Source of the DNA: Fasciolopsis buskii
Lineage: Eukaryota > Platyhelminthes > Trematoda > Plagiorchiida > Fasciolidae
Assembly: GCA_008360955.1 (NCBI GenBank)
Contig: LUCM01006538.1
Coordinates: forward strand, 62,139-126,138
Direction of reading: 5' to 3'
DNA length: 64,000 nucleotides
Shown: positions 1-11,690 of the stretch, piece by piece
Numbering within the stretch: position 1 is the stretch's first letter
How the letters are laid out: every line of letters starts with the position of its first letter
Notes under the pieces: model-generated
What the model saw: only the letters and a program-made list of their open reading frames with translations
The model's database searches: none
Told to the model about the DNA's origin: nothing
Position numbers and translations under genes: made by a program

Positions 1-1929
1 GATGAGTGGAATACTTTGCTTAAACTTTGTCACGCATGCATCTTCAAACCAGGAAGCGGTGATTCGGGCAGTCTTAGTTTCTCTCCTCATGATAGTTCTC
101 ACTATGAAACGAGTATACACGAAATATAAGTAACTTGTCAAAATGACTTACCCTAATGGTCAGTATTTACCGAAAACTCATGACAGCCTTCATAGAGTTG
201 ACCGATCTTCCCCCAACCTATCTGTTTTTCAATCCGAATAAATCGTTGTTGATCGCTGGACTGAATAATGTTATTTCACGTGCGCCCTGCAAAATCACAA
301 AGATAGATGGAGTGTCCTGGTCGAATTGATTGTTCTTGACTGTTATCTCATCCTACCGGGAACCGACAGCTTTCGATCGATGGCTATATTCAATTGAGTG
401 AACAACAACATCTCCGACATGCTCCATCCTATGGCAAGATGCTTGAATTCACATGATCTGGTGTCAACTTGTCCATTTCAACGATTCTTCTGAAATTGCA
501 CAAACCTTTGAAAATCCTATTTGCCACTCTCGTTAGTCGTCCAAAAACTTTTGCAATCTGGATTTATGAAATTTCATAAGTATATCAATTCGAAAGAGAG
601 ATAGAATAACTGACCTGATTTGGTTGTGAATGCTAAGGAAATACAAACAAATGAAATGGCCCTTCTGTCGACTAACATCGTTTGGAAATCGCTTCAGAGA
701 TAGCGGCAATAAATGGAGTCTACGGTGACCACTAGTTGTCGAATGATGAACACTGTGGTCTACTGTTTGTTTACTCCCTGTTACAAATAGATGAGGCCTT
801 TGTTACAGACGAGTTGTACATACAAATGAAGTTTGATAGATATACTAAAAAACACGTGATGTCCTAACTACATGCATGATACGAAACAAAACGGGTCCAC
901 GTGGTAGGGCCCGTAGGTTGTCCGGGCATTTCGATGGAAATATGAGTGAAACGTGTCATAAGAAACACAAAGGACTGATGTGTGGTGCCGACTGCGCTGG
1001 AGTTCACATCTACAAATGCAAGCATCCACCGAATGAACGAATGATTTCACTCGAAGCTGCCGCATGAAGCTTGTGAACCATAGCAGTTCATGGTCGTGCG
1101 AGCCTTTCCTTCTTGTATTCATCCTGTAGGTCTAGTAACATATTGTAACAAATAGACAAGCTGGTAGTTCACGCGTTGATGCCTCAGCAAAACAAATCAC
1201 AGTTCCCAGACCCTGCTCGGCCACGCATATTGTTCTTTACTAGCCGAGCATTCTCAGGCCCATTTTACCGTTGGCCAAACACTCTTGCTTTCGTTAATTT
1301 GGGCTTGTCTCTGACTTTGTTGGTCCTTCTGTCCTGAGTGTCAACATGACCTGTCATTGTCAGCTGGCAGAGTCGTGCTGTTTAAGTCCTGGTACTGTTG
1401 CACGTGTGTGTTGCTAACGTGGCCTTTGTCTTTTAAGCAACGCTTTTGACATAGTCGTTGCTTCTTCAAATGATTGGTTCTGATTGAGTCGTGCTGCAGG
1501 GTCAATGACCTTGTCCATTCGTTGCGGTCGTATCTTCCTCTACGATATCTGAAATGTCATTGGCTCATCACACTGCCGTCTGCACAAGCCCCCAACTGTG
1601 GGGCTCTCGAAATTGGCAGCATGGTGACCGTCGTCGGTCCTTGTGACTGATTGCTGAAGTGTGTTCCCTGAACAACTGCGAACTTGTTTGCACCACGTAT
1701 TAGTCTGCGACAAACGTTTTATGCAGTAAAATGAAACTTATGAAAGTGTGGTGAATTCAATGGGAATAATTGATCCCAGTCGAATCAACGAAGAACCGAA
1801 GATTGCAAATGGAGACAAGGTAATGTCCAATGTACGACGAAACAATCCGGAACCAATAGCAAATCTCGCTAAGGTGTTGATATGAAAGAGCATACATCTG
1901 ATGATAGACAAAGACACACCGAAGAAACA

Positions 1930-2107
1930 TTCACTTTATCTTTTGTTTCTTTTATTAATGAAAGGACAATGTATATCATTTTTCAGGAAGAGGGCCGCGG
2001 CCAGCAGGGAGCTGTCAAATGGGGAAGTCGAACGGCGGTGGGAGGACTCGAACCCGCGCCCCTCACACCCTAACGCCAGGACCCTATCCACTTGGCCACT
2101 GCCGGCC
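1930..2107 (-). repeat. tRNA-derived SINE, family alpha, copy 1 (left half of an inverted pair)
   Basis: Read on the minus strand, this begins like a tRNA: A box TGGCCAAGTGG (complement of 2088-2098) and B box GGTTCGAGTCC (complement of 2044-2054), both matching the pol III internal promoter consensus. A tRNA-unrelated body and a tail containing a TTCATTAATAAAAG-like stretch follow. Only part of the acceptor and T stems would pair, so this is a tRNA-derived retroposon and not a working tRNA gene. The same body recurs at 2108-2300 in the opposite orientation and at 40235-40405. Confidence 0.75.
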
Positions 2108-2300
2108 AGTTAGGTGGTCAGCCTAGTGGAATTTCAACCTGAACATCTCACGTTCGAATCCTTCCGTCGCTGTTAAACTCCCCCATTTGGTAGCCCTTTG
2201 CTGCCCGTGACTCCTTGACTGAAATTTATGCACGTTGTTGTTTCGTTAATAAGGGGGCGTAAATTACGAAGAAAAAAAAAACAAAAGATGATCATATCGC
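2108..2300 (+). repeat. tRNA-derived SINE, family alpha, copy 2 (right half of an inverted pair)
   Basis: The + strand carries an A-box-like GTCAGCCTAGTGG and a clear B box CGTTCGAATCC (2151-2161). A body follows (CCCCCATTTGGTAGCCCTTT) that matches the minus-strand body of the copy at 1930-2107, then a TTCGTTAATAAG tail. The two copies abut head to head near 2107/2108. The B box is better kept than the A box. Confidence 0.7.
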
Positions 2301-5300
2301 ACAAATCTTTTCTACTATGGAAGAAAATACCTAACACTACAGGTTTCCCTGTTGTCACCCGGACGGACCCAGGGGTTGGACTTTGTTGTCACCCAGTTTC
2401 TCATCCTTGCCAAATTTTTTTGCATTCAAGTATGGTACTTTTCTACTTTAAGCATCAGTTCTAGCCACAAGTGCACCTATTCACTAACACGTACCATTTT
2501 ACGTCGAAAAGCGTTGGATTTGAGGTCGAGGTAACGCAGCGTGCCTTCAGTCGATTCAGTTGGTATATAAGATACGACGGTTCACCTGACTCAGTCTCAT
2601 ATAACGTTGTGTTCTCGTAAACATGAGGCTAGGCTAGGCTAGGACAAACTTCATGATTTAAATTATGAAACGCCGGATAGCAGTAGCGTTAGCAGATTTT
2701 ACTCAACTCTTTGTAATGCGATATCACACACCTTGATCTAAACCCCAGGGCGACGTGGCGAAACTTCGACCGTTCGGTTGTCATGACGCTTGCACACTGG
2801 AAGCGAGCTTTGCTTTTGGGAATTGTCGTTCTACTACATTGGGTGTAGTTTGGATGTCGGTGACGGGTACCTCGTCCTGGGCTGTGGTTTACGCGATGCC
2901 CTGTGGCATTTGGTGCTTTACATGCCCTTCAGCTAAACTCGAAGTAAGCTGGAGACCAAAAGATTATCCAAAGTAAATGACCAAAAATAGGTTTGCTTGC
3001 CGCGATTCCCTTTCGTGGTCAAGCCCCAGTGTGCCTCAGTGCTATATTCTATTTCAAAAGGCTGGTCACACCATCGCAAGAAACTGAAGTTTACCCCGTC
3101 CGTTACAAACCATAGCGAATTTGACACACGTAGACATCCCATTGTTGGATAGAATTGGCCGTATAGTAAATGTGACTGTAAAGCCCCGTTGAAAAGCCTG
3201 GGTTTTATCAAACGGGAACAAGTCCAATCGTCCCTCCCAAAGCAGGCCATGGAAGTGAAAACCAAAGCGAATACTAATGCAGTTAATTGGCCTAGCCGCC
3301 ACACGGCAACAAACAAACGGTGAAATGACGGGGAAAATAGATGGGGAGGAAATACGGATCGCAACCATCCACAGACTGATGAGGACTTATTCATGACGCA
3401 TGAGGGATCTTGTTATTGTCCGCGGCCTAACAAAGACACGGGGAACATCGTCTTTCTTATTGATACAGTTGCAAGATTTTTCTTTTTGCGTTATTTTTGT
3501 TTGCTTTTCATTATCATCATACGGAACGGGGAATTGATAGTTGCCATAGGATTTGGTCACTCTACTCGTAGGCATTTCTGAGCGCTGTGTACAAATCGCC
3601 TTCCGTGTGCTGCTTGGCTAATTCGCATTATTTCACGAATGTGGAGTCACATGAATGGAAAAGCTTCCGACCGCTGATCTGCATATTCAAACGGTGTAAT
3701 TCGACGCGAATAAACAGTACCGGTCATGGAAAGCTGCGGTAACTACTTTTTTCACAATGTGACGTTGTTGTGCAAACTGCCGAAGCTATTGGTGCGTTGT
3801 CGTGCGGCAAATCCAATTCTGAGGAACGCACACAGCGCCAAGCAGGATCTCACTGGTAGGGCAATGTTGTACCGCATAGCCTCGAATTCAGATATCCCAC
3901 TTCTTGTCATGTGATTCCTGCTAACTGGTCTCTTCGTTACCTGCACATGTCAGTGGATTGATTTTGCCCAACTTCTAGACATTGGGCGACTGCCACGACT
4001 GTTTATCTGCTTTCAGACGTCATGTACTGCGTAGGTGGGACCGCTGGGATTCCGTTCGTGATAGTTTGGGATTAGGGACAACCTATGCCAGCGTCGGGAA
4101 AAACTTTCGCAGTACAGAAATCAACTAGTTAAAAGAGGAACAACTTCTAGAATGCCCCAAGTACGAATTTCCATTCACTTCGTTTTCTCAGTACTTAGGT
4201 TAGACAATGTGGATACGACGTCGACAATGCGGTATTTTATCCCGGTGGTGGTTGAAAATGGAAGACCTCAAGAAAAGGTAACTCGTAAGGATATTCAGAT
4301 CAGACCACTCATTTCCCAAGATGACAACACACGTTCCCATCAAACGGGAGTCGTTAGCACAGTGTTGATGAAATAGACTTTCTTTCTTTGATTCGAACCC
4401 AATCGAAAACATGTGAGCCAATCTGAAAAGAAAGACTGAGCTAATTGCATACTTATCAGCTGTTTGGAGTTTGAAAAATACCCTGACAATTTATTGGGAT
4501 GACAAACCGATGACGTTTTTCGGCCGACTGAGTGAGGGCAGACGAAAATGGACAGGGGCAGTTATTGTCACTGCTAGGGTAGATACGGTGTATAAACCAA
4601 TGATTTAATCACAATTTATAACGATCCGCTTATTTCCACTCTGATTCTTCTAGTTACATTATGTGTAACAGCTACGAGAATTGACAAGGAAATGAGGCGT
4701 TAGGATGATCCTATTTTGTTACTGCTGAAATTGAGTCGAACCTCTTAGTCAAGCGAATCATATTGATCAATTTTCGACCGCTTCTTAGTTATTTTCACGT
4801 GGTATTTAAGTGCACACACACAAACACGGTAATAAGAAACTCGTGCACTTTTCTCCAAAATTTTAGAGGTCGCCTGTGCTTTTTTGATAAAACGTTACCG
4901 TTTTTGGCTTATTCAAACCTGCATGCCAAACGATAGGGTTTAGTGCACTCTGTCAGCATGCTACGGTTGGGGCTAGTCTGTCCTTATCGCTTTTTGACCC
5001 CCAATGTGCTTGTTGTAAGTGTGCGTACGTTGCATGCATACGTGCTGGCTCCCCTACAGACATCCGTCAGCGTGTCTGTGAGTGCATTCACGTCCGCTTA
5101 TGGGGTTGTCCGATATTGATTTGCTGATCGATCGAACACCATAGCCCGAGCGATTTAACCGGATTGACCAATCAGGTCACCGGCTTTGGCCACCTCTGCC
5201 CGAGAGACGCGAACACAAGGAATGCCAACGTAAACCTCAGCATGATGATTGTTGCCGAGGCGGGATGGGAAAGGAGGCGAAGTAGCTCACCCAGTGTCGG

Positions 5301-6945
5301 TCCCAAGTGTGACAACAACAGATGCGTGTTCTTGTGGTTCTAACTGCGTGTCATGGTGAGGTGGCAGCACCAAACGATGCTGTCGTCGACACCGTTCACG
5401 AGACAGGTATTCGAATCTGGGTGCATTGTTTTTTTGAATTTGGCGTTTCTACCAACGGAGACAATAGATTGTTTTAGAAGTCATACAGTTATCTGGTCAA
5501 CACGCATTGTATTCAGTTGTACAAGCAGGTTTCGGAAAAAACATCAACTTAACAAATGAAGGAAAAAAAGAATTGACAAATAGCTAGGTATTCTTTTTCA
5601 TTCTGTATGTAACTCATCGAAATCTTGTGACATGTCCGGACTATGAGTTCCGTATTCCTATTCTATACTTCGCCCCTCTCACAACCAATATTCCTCGGGG
5701 ACAGAGGGATGAAATGGTCACAAATACACCCTTCTCTCATCTACGGGAGTTAATTTCTCATAAAACCCATTTTGATGTCACTCACATTCTCAGAATAAGA
5801 TCGCCTCCTGGATACACGATTCAGCATGATAAAACAGAGCACAAATCGAAGTGATCATTGCGAAGTGGTCACAGAGCATGCATTTCAGGTGCGTGCTGGT
5901 AAATTTACGGAAATGTATGGATTCAGATAGACCGTCACAGTTAACACGTGGTTTGTGTCGATGAAACTGGGGTCAGGTGCACCAGATGAATTTCGTAGAA
6001 GACAGATAAATATTGTATCCGGTTCCTGTCGTCAAATGGGGCAACATGTGTTTGTACTGTGCGATGATTTTGACCTATGTTTGAACGCATCACTTGGTGG
6101 TTGAGGATTGCTTTCATCTACAATCGCCACTGGTAATTCGTTCAGTGGTCTGATTTCCTACAGGTGCACCGGGAGCTCGAGTAACATGTGCAACGCGGTG
6201 TTTTAGTCTCAACCCGAGTTAACTCATAATTGTGAGTAAGGTGAGCTGCGTTTTTTCAACTATCGTCTACGTTCGTGTGACCGCAATTCAGTGATTTGTT
6301 ATATTGTGAGACTGTGGCTTGTGTTACGTGGTTTACAGCTATCAGTTCTGTGCTTGTACTGAACCGGTATTGATGGGTAGGTTTGCATTCTGCTTCATTC
6401 TACTAACTATGACTGAGAAATAATTGGTGTAATGAATGCGTGGCCGGGTCTTTTCAACCTCCTTTTGTGCCCTGCGTTTGTAATGAACTTTTGTGAGCAC
6501 ATTTCATGTCTCAACAACGATTGGCAAGTTTCCATTTTCAGGGCTCGCTTGAATACCGAGATGGCTTTATGATTTTGGCTCTTGGAATTTTTGTTACTCT
6601 TCTTCCCTCTAAGTGAAATTTTGGCGGTCTCTAGTGGGCTCCATGTGCAACATTTTGCCGGGTTTTTCCATGTGTCACTAGCATGATCGGTCGACTTGCC
6701 GATTGTCAGAAATATTCCCATGCGGGTTGGCATTGATAATACTAATGCGTTACATGATCGAATAAAGTTGTCGTGAAGCAACCTGGATCATCGACTCCAT
6801 AATCTTAGAGGAATCTGCCATATGACGATATTTATACGTTGTCTTCACTTAATATAACATTTTATTGGTGTAAATCATGCCTTTAGGCAAGAATTTTGAT
6901 CTTGACAATAAAGCAGAACGGTTGCCGGTTGATAGCATTTTTAAA

Positions 6946-7505
6946 CGCATGAAAAATCCCACAGAACACATAGAAAATAACGCGACGTGGCGAACAAGCT
7001 CGTACTCATATCAATACATAACATTAAATATGGTTTGGAGATGGTTCAGGGGAAATTATCGGTTTGCAATCACATCAATTCACAACTTTAGGAATATTTG
7101 TCTGTATTTGTAATTGATCAATTTGTCAATCGATTAGGTTGTAAACCACTTGTTGGATAATGTCGCATTTTGAACACAGCTGAAGCCGTATCTATCTGGA
7201 TGTATAATCTCCCTCTGTGTGCTCTGAAACAATTTGTCCAGACTCTTAAACTTCCCTGGCCCACTTGTCATTATCCAACAAGTGGTTTACAACTTGATCG
7301 CATGACAAATTGACCAATTACACATACACGCCGACACACATTCTTGGAGTTGTGAACTGATGTGACTGCGAACCGATAATTTCCCTTGAACCATCTCCAG
7401 ACCATATTTAATGTTATGTATTGGTATGAGTAGGAATAACTGCAAACGAGCTTGCTCGCCACGTTGTGTTGTTCTCAATGTGTACTATGGGGTTTTTCAA
7501 ACGCT
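6946..7505. repeat. Foldback inverted repeat with arms of about 210-230 bp
   Basis: The left arm (about 6946-7163) and the right arm (about 7269-7505) are imperfect reverse complements, separated by about 105 bp. The inner ends match as TGTAAACCACTTGTTGGATAA against its complement near 7269. Further out, both arms share an ACATTAAATATGGT core, a GAGATGGTTCA block and CGTGGCGA-CAAGCTCG, and weaker similarity continues through a CATGAAAAATCCC / TTTGAAAAACCCC block. I see no A or B box and no coding capacity. It could be a non-autonomous foldback DNA transposon or two copies of one repeat inserted in opposite directions. Long minus-strand reading frames here are by-products of the repeat. Confidence 0.7.
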
Positions 7506-8327
7506 TGGATCAAATCCAAGACTCCGTCGTATTACGTGAGCTTAACAGTTACGTTAAGCTTTGTACAAAATTGGCGCTGGCTAATGCTGGTGTTCAGTTG
7601 CTCGATGAATGTATCCACATATCAGGATAGCATTTTCGTTAATTCTCTACTGACTGGCATACGAGTAGTCCAGTACGGAGTGCAATTTAAACGGACGGAA
7701 GTCCGCGGTTTTCTTTACACCTTTTATAAAACACGTTAGTGGATCGCAAATGGGTGCAAACCAGTGCACATAACATCCTGGCCTAAGTTACTGTTCGTTT
7801 ATTATTCAAGTCAGATCAATTCCTGTCTGTTTGTGCCTGTATTCTTCCCGCAGAATAGTTTTGCAGTGCGGTGATTATTGTTTCATCTTACATTGAAAGG
7901 CAAGCGTCACTTTTACCAAGACTTCCAATCAGGGAGCAAAAACAAAAAGAAATACGTCCTTATAACTGTAGACATGTAAAAACGGGTTCGTGAGTTGATC
8001 AGTCGTCATTGATACAAGAAAATAGTTTCAATTTGCTTCGAGTGGAGTAAGCCAGTTTACCATTTCCAAGCTGTTCGTTTAGGCGATGGGTGATATCATT
8101 TAAAACAGAATCGAAGTAAAACTTGTCCTAAGAAGAAAAATATTTGGCAAGATTGATTTTTCAATTCACGGACTGGAACACCATCTGATCTTGAGACAAT
8201 TTTGACAATCCTAGTTGAATTTGTTTGATTTTTTTACAATATAGCCTATCACATATTACAAGGAAACAGTAATTCGGTACTTTAGCGTAGCGAATGATTG
8301 AGGTTATATTACAATTGGTACGACATT

Positions 8328-8440
8328 TGGATGAGTGAAGAAAATTGTCCCGGAAGCACTAGACCGGTTTCACCGTCACTGCCGTTCATCCGGTGTACAT
8401 ATGTATGCTTTTCTGTCCAACCAAAGCATACTTGCGAATT
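8328..8440 (+). repeat. Dispersed repeat, copy 1 (second copy at 11081-11195)
   Basis: Both copies share in the same order a GGATGAxTGAA start, AAATTxxCCCGGAAGCAC, an ACCGGTTTC-like block, a TTCATCCGGT/TTCAGGTTTCC block and CTTCTGTCCAACCA, with small indels between them. In the second copy the repeat runs straight into a family-beta SINE. I do not recognise the family. Confidence 0.5.
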
Positions 8441-8929
8441 CCGATTGTTTACTTTCAGACTAAGATCTCATTTGAATTGCTAACAGTGCGCATGCATGCT
8501 GAACCAATTTATGACCCCCAGCATTGATTTGTGAACTGTTTTCGTCGATTAGCCAGAAGCAATCTTCTAAAAGAGGACACATGGTCCTAAGTGAGACCCA
8601 ACTACTGACAAATCTTCCCAAATAATTCATTTTAGTGTATTTTTTCAAATACTTTTCATTCCACAATCTCGAATTTGCTTTTATTGGGAATTTTCACCCG
8701 TAGTAAAAGTGTTTCCCGTGGATGATCTCTTTTCCTGTTTTACGGTTCAGTTTCACAACCAGTGACGGTGTACGAACGTGCTCTGGCTTTGATTGCTATC
8801 TCACCGAACTGAATAATAATCATAAGACCTTGAAGTAGCAGTAATTATAATCCAAGAAAGTCTCTAACAGTGGTGTTTAGCCTTATCTTCTAAAGCTTGT
8901 AACTCAGCAATCCATTTGGAATTACTGGA

Positions 8930-9490
8930 GACAGTTCATTGGTTGGAGTTTTCACACCCTTCCTCCAGGTCACGGACGAATGCCCCATAACCCATCTTCC
9001 AGACGTTACTCGCCCCGGAGAACAGCGTATCCCAAGACAGTCGATCTTGTGGCACGCGGTCCACATGCTCCAATCACGTTAATCTGTTCAGACTCGGTGG
9101 CTATTTGAATGAAATAGTTAGACGTCCCAATGTCTTTCCTCTAATCTCGAAGTTGATAACTCGGTTCTTTCAACATACCGCAGCAATATTACAAAAAAAC
9201 TGTTCGGACCCAAACAGTCTTCTGACATCTACTCTCAAAAGCCATGTTTCTGCACCTTCTGACAGGACCGGTCTAATCGATACAGTGGAAACACGACATC
9301 GGATTGATAACCGGATGACGTTCGGAAGCCACAGATGTCTTAAATAGGTAAACAACAGTCGAGCCCTTTGTCTACACAACGATACCTCATGAGATATACA
9401 GTCACCCGGTGAGACAGACCAGCCCCAACAACCACTCCTTCTATAGAAGAAAAAAGTTCGGCTTATGGAGGATAGGGTCCGTACGGACAC
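8930..9490 (-). pseudogene. RTE-clade LINE, C-terminal fragment (antisense)
   Basis: The minus strand reads through the conserved end of an RTE-type endonuclease/reverse-transcriptase polyprotein: a GDCIS block, then LLFTYLRHLW, IRLSIRCRVSTVSIRPVL, GAETWLLRV and DVRRL, which are characteristic of the region after the polymerase in fluke RTE elements. After a frame change, a VTWRKGVK match to the terminal motif appears near 8950-9000. The upstream endonuclease and catalytic polymerase motifs are absent, so the copy is 5'-truncated, as is usual for LINEs. Frameshifts and stops make it non-functional. Confidence 0.8.
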
Positions 9491-10384
9491 CTAGTTCTTC
9501 CGTCCATGTAAGTATTCTAGTAACTAGTGTTGAGGAGAGGTTTGGTCAAAGCATGGCGTTGATTAAAGCCTCCATTATGCGTAAGCAGCTGAGGCTTGGC
9601 AACAGATAAATTTCGTACATGTTTATTCTGGTTGGATCAATGTTGTCAATGGATTGGGTTTGTATTCAGAGCGCGCATTTTAAAAGATCTCCAAGAGTAA
9701 AATGTGTTGGATCATCAACAGCATTTTGTGTGGTCTGGAGTTAGGTCAGACAACGGCAGCTGGCAGAACTACCGACACTCGACATAGCCTCATAGACTGT
9801 TATCGATCGTAATAACACACGGACGGGAAATACCAGCGCCTGTTGGATTACGCAACTGCAGGCAATAACTGGACCACAACAGGTGGGAATCAGATACGGA
9901 TTTATCTACAAGACACTCGCATTTATGCTAACTAAGCACAAGAAATAACTGGCCGAATTCTACTGGATCAATGACCAGTGAGGAATGCTTGTTCTTCTCA
10001 TTCGTGAGCCTTCCCGGGTCTCATTGACTGGCTATATGTCCAGGCAACAATTTAGCTACACCGCATTGTGCCATGCGGTTTTTAGCGTAGGCCGCTTTCA
10101 CAACTACTGAAGCACCACTTTCATTCAAGGTTTCGTGAAAAATGGAAATAATTTAATCGTGGCCAATAGTCCTTTAGCCACAACTAAATCCCTTAGCACC
10201 GATACATGGACTTTTGAATGGTAGACGTCCCCTTTGATGACGTGCAAAATGCGCGAGTGTTGTAGATCGAGCAAGCTCCACAACCATTACGGCTCACTAC
10301 ACGTGGGAGAAACAGGGTGCAACCATGACCCCCAGACTTGGAGTGGCATAGAACCGCATCAGTACCAGTGGATCAGATGTGTTA

Positions 10385-10500
10385 ACGATCCGATCGACAA
10401 CGAGTTACCATGTACTACCAAAGCGAACCGTGGATCTGGAATTCGAACCTCTGAACTATTTTGGGAGACGGATGTTTAATCCAATTAGTCACCGCCGATA
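10385..10500 (-). repeat. tRNA-derived SINE, family gamma
   Basis: The minus strand has a weak A box TGACTAATTGG (complement of 10480-10490) and a good B box GGTTCGAATTCC (complement of 10438-10449), about 30 bases apart as in tRNA-derived promoters. I cannot fold a complete cloverleaf. The extent beyond the B box is a guess. Confidence 0.5.
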
Positions 10501-11080
10501 AGTGTAAACAAATCGGACCAAATGATAGTGGGCATCTGAACACTCTGTGTTTCTTTACCCTCGTAGCCTGCCTTATACTTTCTTTCTGGAAGATGGCATG
10601 ACCAGTAGGAGAGATTGAAAGGACAAAGTTATCCGTTCGCTGTGCAGACCAATTTTGAACGTCATCAAATGTCTGATTTACTCAACTCCTCCATCTACTG
10701 ACTTCTATCCAAGCTGCTTTGAACCATCACAGCTCGCGGGTGGCACATGTGGTTGAGTCAAATCATAGGCGTCGATTGACTTTGCCCTCTTGTTAGTCGT
10801 ATGACAACGGAGGCGGTTTCACGAAGGTGTTCGAGGAACGTGCGGTGCGTCGATGGGATTGCTGAAATTCACTTCCTGAAACATGGTTGTATGCATTTGG
10901 AGGAGGGAATATCTGGGCATCAATAGAATCTCATTTGAATCAGTAGGAGCATGAATGAATGGTTAGAATCACATAGTGATCCGTCGGAGGATTTTCGTCG
11001 GTCAGGAAAAGCTAACCTTCAGAAAAGGACACATGGCTCGAAAGAATTAACTTTTCTTGGCAGTAGTATGTTTTGCATAC

Positions 11081-11195
11081 GGATGGATGAACAAAATTTC
11101 CCGGGAAGCACACGATCGGTTTCGCGGTTATTGCTGCTCTTCAGGTTTCCGTACCCGGTAATCTTCTGTCCAACCATCCCTATACTTGGTATGAG
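11081..11195 (+). repeat. Dispersed repeat, copy 2 (first copy at 8328-8440)
   Basis: This is the partner of the repeat at 8328-8440, with the shared blocks in the same order ending in TTCTGTCCAACCA. It is followed within about 20 bases by the family-beta SINE at 11216, and GTTAGTAGTAGGAGA lies between them. That linker also occurs at the far end of the SINE copy near 21162-21175, which suggests it is part of a larger composite repeat unit. Confidence 0.5.
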
Positions 11196-11215
11196 TTAGT
11201 AGTAGGAGATTGTTT

Positions 11216-11555
11216 TCATGAAATAATTCACCATGTGATATCACCGCGCAACTCACCATTAAGAAACCATGGAAGCACTGTTCAGCTGTTTCATCCTTGT
11301 TAGCAATCATCAGCAGTACATATGGACCGCGCCCGAACTGGGACGCGAACCCGAACAAGGACGAGCGATTCTGAGTCGAATGCGTTAGCCATTACGCTAC
11401 CGGGCAGGTTCTGAACGGTTTGTTGAACCTCACCACATGATGTTGCACCTATCCGTCACTGATTTGCACGGTCACGGGAAATCGACCCCTACTGATAGAC
11501 GACTTCTCTGCAGGTAGCCTAAGTACGCAAAGGCTTCGAACATGTCCTACAGAGC
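11216..11555 (-). repeat. tRNA-derived SINE, family beta, copy 1
   Basis: The minus strand carries an A box TAGCGTAATGG (complement of 11389-11399) and a B box GGGTTCGCGTCC (complement of 11341-11352). The tRNA-unrelated body runs to 11216 and includes GAACAGTGCTTCCATGGTT and GTGAATTATTTCATG. The flank from 11400 to about 11555 (CAGGTTCTGAACGGTTTGTT, then CGACCCCTACTG and CCTAAGTACG) is shared with the copy at 20867-21148, so the repeat unit extends past the tRNA head. A truncated second unit follows directly. Confidence 0.75.
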
Positions 11556-11589
11556 TTAAATACCTGATATAGGCTGATAATAGTAAGTT

Positions 11590-11690
11590 ATATGTTTTCT
11601 TGAAATTATTCGTCATGTGATATCAACCCTCAACTTACCATTAAGAAATCACTGAAGCACTCCGCAGATGTTTCCCCCATTGGTACGTTT
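11590..11690 (-). repeat. Truncated SINE, family beta, tandem to copy 1
   Basis: The + strand reads TTCTTGAAATTATTCGTCAT then GTGATATCAA, and ACCATTAAGAAATCACTGAAG, a diverged match to 11216-11280. Similarity stops after about 100 bases, before the tRNA-like head. The spacing of about 380 bases between equivalent points suggests tandem duplication or repeated insertion at one site. Confidence 0.6.

Noticed and set aside
2038..2107. Functional tRNA gene
   Set aside because: A and B boxes are good, but the acceptor and T stems do not pair fully and the sequence is followed by a shared SINE body.
2933..3394. 153-codon open frame on the minus strand
   Set aside because: Cys/Phe/Trp-rich composition, no recognisable motif, an overlapping 100-codon frame on the same strand, and no splice context; probably chance.
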